Shown here piece after piece: positions 1 to 6,042 of a stretch of 7,011 nt of DNA. How positions within the stretch are numbered: position 1 is the stretch's first letter; every line of letters begins with the position of its first letter. Made by a program: the position numbers and the translations under genes. Under the pieces are notes generated by a model that was not told where the DNA came from, ran no database searches, and saw only the letters and a program-made list of their open reading frames with translations. Source of the stretch: Calditrichia bacterium. Lineage in GTDB: Bacteria; Calditrichota; Calditrichia; RBG-13-44-9; J042. The DNA is taken from positions 1 through 7,011 of the forward strand of contig JAUIFT010000133.1 of assembly GCA_030430345.1 (NCBI GenBank), in the 5' to 3' direction.

Positions 1-1
1 A

Positions 2-1039
2 GGAAAAAGCGGACAAACTTTCCAGGAAGGTGCATTTACCAATGTTTTTGGCGTGGTAGAACGGAGCCGCATGCTGGAAATTCTCGAAGAGCAAAAGCTG
101 GTGCTCAGCGGACTGATCGACGCTTCCCAGGCGGCACAGGTCGGGCAAATGCTCGGGGTAGAAGCGATTATCATGGGCAGTATCAGTCATACTTATAATG
201 ATAATCATACCCAGGAAAAAAGAACCTATAAAGACAAAGATAAGAAGACACAGGTAAAGTATGTTCGCTGTACCGAGCGGACCGTCACCGTAAATGTCCG
301 AGCGAGGATTGTCAGCGTGACCAGCGGGGAAATTATTGGCAGTAAAGAGGCCAGCAAAAGCAATAAAAAGAAGAAGTGCGAACCAAATTATGGCAGCCTG
401 CCGGCAATTCCGGAAATGGCCAACGAATTAGCCCGTGAACTCTGCAGCGATGTTGCCAACTATATCGCGCCCTATTTTCGTCTCGCGGAATTTGAGTTTG
501 AAAAGGTCAAAAATCAGTCTTTCAAAAAACAGGCGGATCAGGCCGCAAAACTGGCTGAAAATTGGCAAATTGATGAAGCTTATGTCATTTATCAGGGTAT
601 TTACCGGCAGGATAGCTACAATCCGAAGGTAATGTATAATATCGGTATACTGGAAGAAATAGTAGGCAATCTCAGTATCGCCAGGCGCTACTACGAGACT
701 GCCTACCAGCTTAAAAGCAAAGAGAAAAAATACCGTCAGGCGGTAGAAAGAATCACGGAGAAACTGGACTATCTCGCTGCGCTTGCCGAACTGGGTGTCG
801 TATTACAAGGCCGGGAGTGGCCAAGCGGTAAAACCAGAAATCGGGAAAAACGCATCGAGACCGGCGGGAACAGCGAAGATCGTATTTCGGTTTACAGCCA
901 GGCAAACACTGCCAGTGAAATTGCCGCTCGCGTACCCGGCGGGCTATCGTTCAAATTACTGGGCCGAGAGGGCGATTGGTATATCATCGAATTATTAGAT
1001 GGCAGCACCGGCTATCTCCCCAAAAAATCGGTGAAGTAA
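2..1039 (+). CDS. CsgG-family protein with TPR-like and SH3 domains (5' end missing)
   Basis: The reading frame is open from base 2, so the true start lies upstream of the window; 345 residues are visible. The first ~130 residues match the CsgG/HfaB fold family as I know it: a segment reading VVERSRMLEILEEQ, then LSGLIDAS, then VGQMLGVEAIIMGSIS, and after a lysine-rich insert a strand pair with RARIVSVTSGEIIGS. CsgG-type proteins are periplasmic or outer-membrane factors in surface assembly or secretion. This is followed by about 85 helical residues with TPR-like spacing (roughly 170-250, e.g. AYVIYQGIYRQDSYNPKVMYNIG) and a C-terminal bacterial SH3 domain (roughly 293-345, ending GSTGYLPKKSVK), which typically contacts peptidoglycan or protein ligands. 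The signal peptide, if present, is in the missing part. It has no close same-strand neighbour downstream and faces a small gene on the other strand. The family call is firm; the exact role is unknown. Confidence 0.85.
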   Translation, partial: GKSGQTFQEGAFTNVFGVVERSRMLEILEEQKLVLSGLIDASQAAQVGQMLGVEAIIMGSISHTYNDNHTQEKRTYKDKDKKTQVKYVRCTERTVTVNVRARIVSVTSGEIIGSKEASKSNKKKKCEPNYGSLPAIPEMANELARELCSDVANYIAPYFRLAEFEFEKVKNQSFKKQADQAAKLAENWQIDEAYVIYQGIYRQDSYNPKVMYNIGILEEIVGNLSIARRYYETAYQLKSKEKKYRQAVERITEKLDYLAALAELGVVLQGREWPSGKTRNREKRIETGGNSEDRISVYSQANTASEIAARVPGGLSFKLLGREGDWYIIELLDGSTGYLPKKSVK

Positions 1040-1049
1040 TAACAACACT

Positions 1050-1071
1050 TCCAGCGATGTCTGGATTTTTT
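1050..1071 (+). terminator. possible weak intrinsic terminator after the CsgG-like gene
   Basis: A 5-bp stem TCCAG/CTGGA with a 6-base loop is followed directly by six T residues, starting 11 bases after the stop codon. The stem is short, so termination would be modest. Its position between two convergent genes supports the call. Confidence 0.4.
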
Positions 1072-1102
1072 CCGAAAAGATACGGCATCGTGTTCCCGTT
1101 AC

Positions 1103-1273
1103 TTACAGGCCCTTCAGCATTGTGGAGAATGCTAAAAGCCCAAATGCAATTGTCATCATCCAGAACTGATATTGTGCAATTTGCGGTACCATTCCCAATT
1201 GGGAAAGCAGGCTTAATACGCCAAGAACGACTGCAATAATCCAGGTAAGTTGTTTGGGTGCACTGAGTTTCAT
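1103..1273 (-). CDS. small hydrophobic membrane protein, 56 residues
   Basis: On the minus strand an ATG at 1273-1271 opens a 56-residue frame ending in TAA at 1105-1103. It begins MKLSAPKQLTWIIAVVLGVL and ends LLAFSTMLKGL. GGAGG sits at 1284-1280, 6 bases before the ATG, an ideal Shine-Dalgarno arrangement. The protein has two predicted membrane helices, about residues 10-29 and 37-52, separated by a short QLGMVPQIAQYQ turn, with lysines at both ends. This suggests a helical hairpin in the inner membrane with both ends in the cytoplasm. From memory, small proteins starting KLSAPKQ-TW and ending LLKGL occur as uncharacterised proteins in several bacterial phyla; I cannot confirm this here. 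A longer antisense-strand frame overlaps the same place but lacks a ribosome site and looks non-protein-like. Function unknown. It converges with the CsgG-like gene (63-base gap). Confidence 0.8.
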   Translation of the reverse strand: MKLSAPKQLTWIIAVVLGVLSLLSQLGMVPQIAQYQFWMMTIAFGLLAFSTMLKGL

Positions 1274-1279
1274 AGTATA

Positions 1280-1284
1280 CCTCC
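1280..1284 (-). promoter_or_regulatory. Shine-Dalgarno of the 56-residue protein gene
   Basis: GGAGG on the minus strand, 6 bases before the ATG at 1273. It decides which overlapping minus-strand frame is translated here, since the competing longer frame has no such site. Confidence 0.75.
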
Positions 1285-1330
1285 AATGGTTAGGTTAAGA
1301 AGTGCCCGCCAAGAACGAATGAAGCATTTT

Positions 1331-1359
1331 AGTATACCGCCGGGAATTGAGATATGCAA
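1331..1359 (-). promoter_or_regulatory. candidate sigma-70-type promoter of the small membrane protein gene
   Basis: Reading the minus strand, TTGCAT (1359-1354) and TATACT (1336-1331) are separated by exactly 17 bases. The -10 matches TATAAT at 5 of 6 positions; the -35 keeps only TTG. The predicted start, near 1324, leaves a leader of about 50 bases before the ATG at 1273. Supported by spacing and position only. Confidence 0.45.
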
Positions 1360-1384
1360 ATTTCGGCGGCCGCTCTCTCCCCCT

Positions 1385-1407
1385 AAAAAGAACAGCGCTG
1401 CGGTTCT
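1385..1407 (-). terminator. possible intrinsic terminator downstream of the M1 peptidase
   Basis: On the minus strand, AGAAC (1407-1403) can pair with GTTCT (1393-1389), with two more G-C pairs possible inside after a mismatch, and TTTT follows at once. The site is about 150 bases past the peptidase stop codon and upstream of the small-protein promoter, so it could separate the two transcripts. The weak stem keeps confidence low. Confidence 0.3.
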
Positions 1408-1430
1408 CTAACGCTTTATATCTCCACTGA

Positions 1431-1537
1431 AAATGGGCAAAAATAGATGAAGAAACAGAATCTGTTCTTTCAAGTAACTTAAATTATTGTTTCTCCAATA
1501 CCTGTTTCACCTATCCCACCTGCAAATTTGCCCATTT
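1431..1537. repeat. 11-bp inverted repeat with an 85-base spacer
   Basis: AAATGGGCAAA at 1431-1441 is the exact reverse complement of TTTGCCCATTT at 1527-1537. The right arm overlaps a perfect 10-base palindrome, GCAAATTTGC, at 1522-1531. The spacer also holds AACAG-AAT-CTGTT, a small hairpin near 1456-1468. The repeat lies just past the 3' end of the M1 peptidase and could fold in its transcript tail. No function is assigned; the rest of the stretch from 1274 to 1555 shows nothing else convincing. Confidence 0.5.
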
Positions 1538-1555
1538 GCCATTTTTCATTGCTGC

Positions 1556-3442
1556 TTATTTTTCTACGACGACCTCTTCCACAGCAATATAAAACAAATC
1601 GGTAGCAATCGTCCAGTCGCCGGCGCTATCATCCAGGATGGTTTGTTGCCATTCTCCGCTGGGATGGATCTTTAACATCTCGCCATTCGAGGCGCGTAAT
1701 TTCAGTGGCATGTCGAAATCGGCGACATTGGCCTGCCAGCGATATTCAATCGTCTGTTCGTGCATACGGTACTGCAATACCGGCAACGCCGCGAAATAAA
1801 GGTATTGTTCAAACAGCGGCCGTAAATCGGTTTTCAGGTAGTCATTGAAAAAATTAATTACGTCCGTGGTCCAAATGTTCTGATATTTGAAATGATCGGT
1901 GTAGGCGCGAATCAGCGCCCACCACTTCTCGTCATCATCCACCACATGGCGGAGGGTATTGAGGAAAATCGCTCCTTTAAAGTATTGATCTCCCGGCGGC
2001 CAGTTGTTCACCCCACTGGGACCGATAATCGGCATTTGATTGCGCACTTTGCTTTTGTAGCCATTGAAATATTTCATCGCATCTTCATAGCCAAACATGC
2101 ACTCGACGTAAACCCCTTCGGTATAGGTGCACCAGCCTTCCTGTATCCAGGCATCGGAGACATCATTCGCGGTGATGCTGTTCCCATACCATTCGTGCCC
2201 GCTTTCATGCACGATAATAAAATCGAATCGCGTGCTGATGCCCACGCCGGTCCAGTCCCGATTGAGATAGCCATTCTTGAAAAGATTGCCATAGGTGACC
2301 GCGCTCTGGTGCTCCATTCCGGAATAAGGCACTTCGATCAGCTTGAAGCCGTCTTTCGGAAAAGGATAGGGGCCGAAGTATTTCTCGAAGCAGGCCATCA
2401 TCGGTTTTGCCTGGGCAAACTGGCGCCGCGCCGCAGCCAGATGATAGGGCTGCACGAAATAATCCAGGGTTAAATCGCCGAGTTTTTCCCCAAAGTGGAC
2501 ATACTTTCCGATGTTCAGAGAAACAGAATAATTGTTGATGGGATAGTGCACTTTCCAGTCGTAGCGGGTATAGCCATCGCCCAACTCAGTTTTTCCCAGA
2601 AAGCGCCCATTGGAGACATCGACTAAATCCGAAGGTACAGCGACGCGAATAAGCATACTATCCACTTCATCCGGCTGCTGATCCTTGTTCGGCCACCAGA
2701 GGCTGGCGCCGATGCCCTGGCAGGCAGTCACTATCCAGGGATTCCCCAGGGAGTCTTCCAGGAAAGCCAGTCCGCCAAAACGCCCGCGCCGCTGCGGATG
2801 CCCGCTGTAATGAAAAATGATCTCGTAGGATTGCCCGGCGCTTAGCATTTCCGGAAAGTCGATAAACACCGCGTTGAACTCCCGCTCATAATTCAAGATG
2901 CTTCCCTGATGGACAATGCTGTCAATCGCCATATTTTCGAAGAGATCGAGTTGAATCCGCTGAGCATTTTTCAACATCTGAAAACGAATCCGGTTGCTGC
3001 CGGAGATATATTGCGCCGCGGGATTCACCCGCAGGGAAAGTTCGTAGAATTGCAGGTCATTATTTTCCCGGTAAGGGCCATAGCTGCCCCGCAAGGTATC
3101 TTTACGGGTAAAACTCTTTTTACTTTCCCGGGCATTTGCCCGGCTTCTGTCCCAATGTAGTTCCGCAAACCCGTTTGCTTCGGCGGGTGTAAACGTCATC
3201 GGTGCATAGTTCTTCGCGTGGATGGTTAAGGGAACGCGGAAATCGGCTGCGCTAACCATCGTTTTTCCATGGAGATTAGAGCGATAAACCGTCCCGCCTT
3301 TGCGAAATATCAACGCGCCTTCAACCGGCTCTCCGCTACGGGCATCACGCAGTTGCAGTTCCTGCTCACCAGGCGTTTCACAGCCGCTGCCCAGGAAGCA
3401 CAATAGCATCGATATGGCAATTATCATAATTTTTTTCATCAT
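1556..3442 (-). CDS. exported M1-family zinc aminopeptidase (probable lipoprotein)
   Basis: 628 residues. The N-terminus has KK, a hydrophobic core and FLGSGC, suggesting a lipoprotein signal with Cys21 as the anchor. The lipobox is imperfect, with Gly at -3. Residues about 28-88 resemble a carboxypeptidase-regulatory-like beta domain (RDARSGEPVEGALIFRKGG), and about 130-320 is the M1 N-terminal beta saddle. The catalytic domain has GMEH at 375-378 in place of the usual GAMEN-type exopeptidase motif, then HESGH at 412-416, 18 residues, then Glu435: the full HEXXH-X18-E zinc site. Tyr487 in DQYFKGA matches the family's catalytic tyrosine. All catalytic elements are therefore present, and it should cleave N-terminal residues from peptides outside the cytoplasm. 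Two ATG codons are adjacent (3442 and 3439); the purine-rich GGAAAG abuts the first, so the second may be the real start. It is separated from its neighbours by spacers of more than 200 bases. The family call is firm; the substrate is unknown. Confidence 0.93.
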   Translation of the reverse strand: MMKKIMIIAISMLLCFLGSGCETPGEQELQLRDARSGEPVEGALIFRKGGTVYRSNLHGKTMVSAADFRVPLTIHAKNYAPMTFTPAEANGFAELHWDRSRANARESKKSFTRKDTLRGSYGPYRENNDLQFYELSLRVNPAAQYISGSNRIRFQMLKNAQRIQLDLFENMAIDSIVHQGSILNYEREFNAVFIDFPEMLSAGQSYEIIFHYSGHPQRRGRFGGLAFLEDSLGNPWIVTACQGIGASLWWPNKDQQPDEVDSMLIRVAVPSDLVDVSNGRFLGKTELGDGYTRYDWKVHYPINNYSVSLNIGKYVHFGEKLGDLTLDYFVQPYHLAAARRQFAQAKPMMACFEKYFGPYPFPKDGFKLIEVPYSGMEHQSAVTYGNLFKNGYLNRDWTGVGISTRFDFIIVHESGHEWYGNSITANDVSDAWIQEGWCTYTEGVYVECMFGYEDAMKYFNGYKSKVRNQMPIIGPSGVNNWPPGDQYFKGAIFLNTLRHVVDDDEKWWALIRAYTDHFKYQNIWTTDVINFFNDYLKTDLRPLFEQYLYFAALPVLQYRMHEQTIEYRWQANVADFDMPLKLRASNGEMLKIHPSGEWQQTILDDSAGDWTIATDLFYIAVEEVVVEK

Positions 3443-3497
3443 CTTTCCAGACGTTTAGTTTTCTCTCACTTCCCACTTTTCGCGCATCATTTTCATT

Positions 3498-3527
3498 CAT
3501 CCTGAATCCTTCGATAAACTCAGGATG
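3498..3527. repeat. dispersed palindromic repeat, copy A
   Basis: CATCCTGA (3498-3505) is an exact inverted match to TCAGGATG (3520-3527), with a 14-base loop. The segment TCCTTCGATAAACTCAGGAT resembles the short 'TTCGACAAGCTCAGGATGA'-type intergenic repeat that I recall from many bacterial genomes. It sits upstream of the M1 peptidase and would be in its leader or promoter region. Confidence 0.6.
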
Positions 3528-3618
3528 TACTTGCCGAAGGGTGAAGAAGGCTTCGCTTATCTTCTGCAGAAAGTATGAAATACACAATTAAGCGCCATCC
3601 TTTTCAATACCTGCAAAG

Positions 3619-3647
3619 ATTCATCCTTTGACGGGCTCAGGATGAAT
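3619..3647. repeat. dispersed palindromic repeat, copy B
   Basis: ATTCATCCT (3619-3627) pairs perfectly with AGGATGAAT (3639-3647) around an 11-base loop. Aligned to copy A, the unit TTYGAYRRRCTCAGGATG is shared, and nearly all differences are transitions, so the two are diverged copies of one element. It lies 36 bases past the stop codon of the DUF5995 gene. No T-run follows on that strand, so it is a poor terminator by sequence. Confidence 0.6.
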
Positions 3648-3683
3648 AGAGATTGCTCATTTCTTCATCCAAGTTTCCCAGCG

Positions 3684-4454
3684 CTATTCCAAAATCTCAA
3701 TAATCCGTGGCACCGAGCGCATCTCCATCAGGCGAATAAAAAAGAGAATTGTCGCAATAAAAATATTCCGGAAAAGCAGCTTACTCCCGAAATCCGCCAC
3801 CCTGGTATCCAGCGCCGCAATCCACGCTTCCCGCTGCGACAGTGGCAAGGAAGAGAGATCCTGCGCCACTTTCCAGGCGTGGCCGCGAGTGAGTTTCATC
3901 CCGACATTTGCCAGGCCTTCATCTGCCTTCCCGGCAATCTTATCGAGAAATTTCAGCGCTGGCCACACTTGTGCCAGTTCGTCCTGCACGCCATTGACCA
4001 ACTCCCCGAGAATTTTGTTAATCTTGAAAAAATCATTCTTAAGCGCAGCGACCTCCCCGGGCGAAGTGGTTTCCGCCGCGGCGATTCCCAAATCCAGATC
4101 GATATGGGCATTCATTCCCAACAACAGGTGCTGCAGCACAATGGGCCGCCAGCGCCGTGCCGCGGTAAAGGCAACATCCCAGGATTCGGTGATGGATTGT
4201 TTTTTATAATTCGCCTCAAAAGCGGCCAGATAGCGGTTGGCAAAAATAACGTCAAGACGTTCCATCCGTGCGCCATCTTCGAACTCGCCGTTCGCGATGC
4301 CTTCCTTCACGCGAATCGTCACTTTGCGGTAGAGCGCCGGAAAATAGCCCATACGACTGCCCCGCGCCTTCGACCAACTGATAATCCGGTCCAGCGATGC
4401 AATCACTTCATCAATCGTCGTTGCCGGCAAATTATCGAATGTTTCCCCGGACAT
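3684..4454 (-). CDS. DUF5995-like protein of unknown function
   Basis: 256 residues from the ATG at 4454. A GTG lies immediately upstream at 4457, but GGAGG at 4463-4459 leaves only 1 base to it and 4 to the ATG, so I chose ATG. No signal peptide or clear membrane helix is seen; the C-terminus (about 224-240, LLFRNIFIATILFFIRLMEM) is hydrophobic and may be a buried or membrane-contacting helix. The body is helical. Landmarks are MGYFPALYRKVTIRV (35-49), FEDGARMERLDVIFANRYLAAF (58-79, shown to its ends) and LLGMNAHIDLDLG (111-123). From memory these match the family DUF5995, whose members share a GMNAHI-DL core; no function is established. The AHIDLDL core could be a ligand or metal site, which is inference. 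It is probably its own transcription unit, with its own candidate promoter and leader hairpin. Confidence 0.8.
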   Translation of the reverse strand: MSGETFDNLPATTIDEVIASLDRIISWSKARGSRMGYFPALYRKVTIRVKEGIANGEFEDGARMERLDVIFANRYLAAFEANYKKQSITESWDVAFTAARRWRPIVLQHLLLGMNAHIDLDLGIAAAETTSPGEVAALKNDFFKINKILGELVNGVQDELAQVWPALKFLDKIAGKADEGLANVGMKLTRGHAWKVAQDLSSLPLSQREAWIAALDTRVADFGSKLLFRNIFIATILFFIRLMEMRSVPRIIEILE

Positions 4455-4458
4455 CACG

Positions 4459-4463
4459 CCTCC
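4459..4463 (-). promoter_or_regulatory. Shine-Dalgarno deciding the DUF5995 start
   Basis: GGAGG on the minus strand. The spacing is 4 bases to the ATG at 4454 and 1 base to the preceding GTG at 4457, which favours ATG. Even 4 bases is slightly short. Confidence 0.6.
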
Positions 4464-4468
4464 AAATC

Positions 4469-4515
4469 TTGATTAATATTTCTTATTTCCACCGTCCGTG
4501 GGGATATTTAATCAA
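4469..4515 (-). promoter_or_regulatory. long imperfect hairpin or operator-like inverted repeat in the DUF5995 leader
   Basis: TTGATTAATAT (4469-4479) is inverted against ATATTTAATCAA (4504-4515), giving 11 paired bases with one bulged base. Inside the arms, CCAC and GTGG near 4489-4501 form a second small stem around CGTCC. The structure ends 5 bases before the Shine-Dalgarno and touches the candidate -10 element. It could fold in the mRNA leader or be a spaced operator; its ends, TTGAT and ATCAA, are the half-sites used by FNR-type regulators, although the spacing is far longer than the usual four bases. Confidence 0.45.
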
Positions 4516-4541
4516 CATAGCGAAATTGGGGATTATCTCAA
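4514..4541 (-). promoter_or_regulatory. candidate promoter of the DUF5995 gene
   Basis: On the minus strand, TTGAGA (4541-4536, 5 of 6 to TTGACA) and TATGTT (4519-4514, 4 of 6 to TATAAT) are 16 bases apart. Transcription would start near 4507, inside the inverted repeat described separately. Confidence 0.4.
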
Positions 4542-4550
4542 AATTTTTCG

Positions 4551-4655
4551 AATGGGGAATGGCGAGTGCGGAATGGCGAATGCGGAATCTGGATTTCCGG
4601 GCATTTTATTGTTCCCCGTTCTGAATTCCGAATTCCGCATTCGCCATTCCCCATT
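4551..4655. repeat. large intergenic inverted repeat with 24-bp arms
   Basis: The arm at 4551-4574 is the reverse complement of 4632-4655 at 23 of 24 positions; the one difference becomes a G-T wobble in RNA. The loop is 57 bases. The left arm also contains a tandem 14-base unit, GGAATGGCGARTGC, at 4556-4569 and 4570-4583, followed by GGAAT. The right arm starts 2 bases beyond the stop codon of the phosphatase, so the structure would be the 3' end of that transcript. No T-run follows, so it resembles a REP-like or RNA-stabilising palindrome more than a classical terminator. Confidence 0.8.
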
Positions 4656-4657
4656 TC

Positions 4658-5959
4658 CTAAAGCCGCACGGCAACAAACGTCGCATCGTCCTGCAGCGCG
4701 CTGTTGCCGGTAAAGCCGCGCAGGGCGGCAGCGAGGCGTTCGTGGATTTTTCGCGGAGGTTCATTCCGGGTAACTTCTGCAAGAACGGCTTCGGTGCGTT
4801 CCATGCCAAATTCTTCCCGGGATTTATTCATCGCTTCAACAATCCCGTCAGTAATAAAGAAGAGCGTATCTCCGGTGATAAAGTTGAGTTCCTGCGCCCG
4901 GTAGGTAGTGCCGGATGCTAATCCCAGTGCTAATCCCGGCGTGTGGAGGCGCTCTACCCGCTTCTCCGCACCGTGGTAATGCAACAGCGGCAAATGCCCG
5001 GCATTAACCAGCGACAGTCGCTTTTCCGCAAGATCAATGAGGCAGCACTGAAAACTGACGAAAGTCTTTTTGTCGGCATTTTCCCGGACGGTCTCGTTCA
5101 TCACCGCAGTCAGCTTCTCCAGATTGCTGGTATGCTTTATGGCGGTGCGAAATGCGCCTTTCACAATGGCCATAATCAACCCGGCGCCAATATTATGGCC
5201 GGAAACATCGCCGATGGCAAGCAGCAGCTTGTTGTCGGTCAATTTTACAATATCAAAAAAATCCCCGCCAATTTCTTTCGCGGCGGCGGTTTGTCCAAAA
5301 ATTTCGTATCCATCCCCACTAAGCTCGGTGACCGGCACCAGCTGCGCCTGAATGTCCCGGGCAACGGCCATTTCCGTATCGACGCGGGTTTTTGCCACGG
5401 ACATCTTCTCGGTAACGTATCCGTAAATAAAAATCCCCATCATAACCAGCAACATGGCAATCCCCCAAAGCAGCATGGTGCTAACAGCCGGCCGGCTGGC
5501 GATAATGCCTTCCGAAATGCCATCATAAAAAATCACTATCCCGGAAATGCTGATACTGATGTAAACAATAAAACTGATTATCGCCGTGCGATACTTCTGT
5601 AACTGGGGAATAATAAATGCCACCAGCACCAACGGAAAAAAATTGAACAGGAAGATCAGCAGCATCACCAGGGATGCTTTCCTCCGCAGGCTCGGGAATA
5701 AAATCGGGAGAATATTCAACGCCGCTATAATCAGCACGAAAATGTAAATGGTTGACATGAGTAGATATGTTTTGGGTACTGCAATCAAATGCGGCGCGAT
5801 GGTCAGGTGAGTAATAATGACCAGAGCAAAATAAAGACAGCTTAAGGCCAGCACAGCGCTTATCCGCAGGCCCATGCTCAGACCGGCAAACTCCTCATAT
5901 TCCGCAGTAATGGATTTGATAATCTTTTTCAAAATCGCATTTTTCTCAGGCCAATTCAA
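4658..5959 (-). CDS. membrane-anchored SpoIIE/RsbU-type PP2C serine phosphatase
   Basis: 433 residues if read from TTG at 5959. Five or possibly six membrane helices fill about residues 33-182. A linker helix follows (MAVARDIQAQLVP, 197-209), the typical lead-in to SpoIIE domains. The phosphatase domain (about 213-433) has the metal-binding motifs: EIGGDFFDI at 229-237, GDVSGH at 250-255, NAGHLPLL at 319-326, ITDG at 369-372 and DDATFVAVRL at the C-terminus. Asp233, Asp251, Asp371 and Asp425 are the expected metal ligands, so the enzyme should be active on phosphoserine or phosphothreonine, classically on anti-sigma antagonists; no such partner gene is present here. An in-frame TGA lies just upstream of the TTG, and no ATG precedes the first helix except Met29. 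No good Shine-Dalgarno is seen for any choice, so the start is uncertain. It diverges from a Crp/Fnr gene. Confidence 0.9.
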   Translation of the reverse strand: MNWPEKNAILKKIIKSITAEYEEFAGLSMGLRISAVLALSCLYFALVIITHLTIAPHLIAVPKTYLLMSTIYIFVLIIAALNILPILFPSLRRKASLVMLLIFLFNFFPLVLVAFIIPQLQKYRTAIISFIVYISISISGIVIFYDGISEGIIASRPAVSTMLLWGIAMLLVMMGIFIYGYVTEKMSVAKTRVDTEMAVARDIQAQLVPVTELSGDGYEIFGQTAAAKEIGGDFFDIVKLTDNKLLLAIGDVSGHNIGAGLIMAIVKGAFRTAIKHTSNLEKLTAVMNETVRENADKKTFVSFQCCLIDLAEKRLSLVNAGHLPLLHYHGAEKRVERLHTPGLALGLASGTTYRAQELNFITGDTLFFITDGIVEAMNKSREEFGMERTEAVLAEVTRNEPPRKIHERLAAALRGFTGNSALQDDATFVAVRL

Positions 5960-6002
5960 ATGTCATATTTGTCGGGATGATGCAGAATTCCAGCAGAAAC
6001 AT

Positions 6003-6032
6003 AAGATACGGAAGGGTTATGCGAAAGTTCAA
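6003..6032 (-). promoter_or_regulatory. candidate promoter of the phosphatase gene
   Basis: On the minus strand, TTGAAC (6032-6027) and TATCTT (6008-6003) are 18 bases apart. Both are partial matches (4 of 6 each). TATGTT overlaps the -10 region and may be the real element. Weak support. Confidence 0.3.
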
Positions 6033-6042
6033 GGAAAAACAG

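Noticed and set aside
984..1286. 100-residue minus-strand frame over the small membrane protein
   Set aside because: No ribosome site, unusual cysteine- and serine-rich composition, runs into the CsgG-like gene. The shifted 56-residue frame has an ideal GGAGG and a sensible membrane protein.
1892..2473. 193-residue plus-strand frame inside the M1 peptidase
   Set aside because: Lies wholly opposite a gene with an intact zinc site; composition is what is expected from an antisense shadow.
3378..3587. 69-residue minus-strand frame overlapping the peptidase start
   Set aside because: It is built largely from the dispersed palindromic repeat and has no ribosome site.
3490..3650. CRISPR array
   Set aside because: Only two diverged palindromic copies, irregularly spaced, with no uniform repeats or cas genes.
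3642..4472. 276-residue plus-strand frame opposite the DUF5995 gene
   Set aside because: Longer than the real gene but rich in proline, histidine and arginine with no recognisable motif; the minus-strand frame has family landmarks and a Shine-Dalgarno.
4943..5602. 219-residue plus-strand frame opposite the phosphatase
   Set aside because: Antisense of conserved PP2C motifs; no independent coding evidence.
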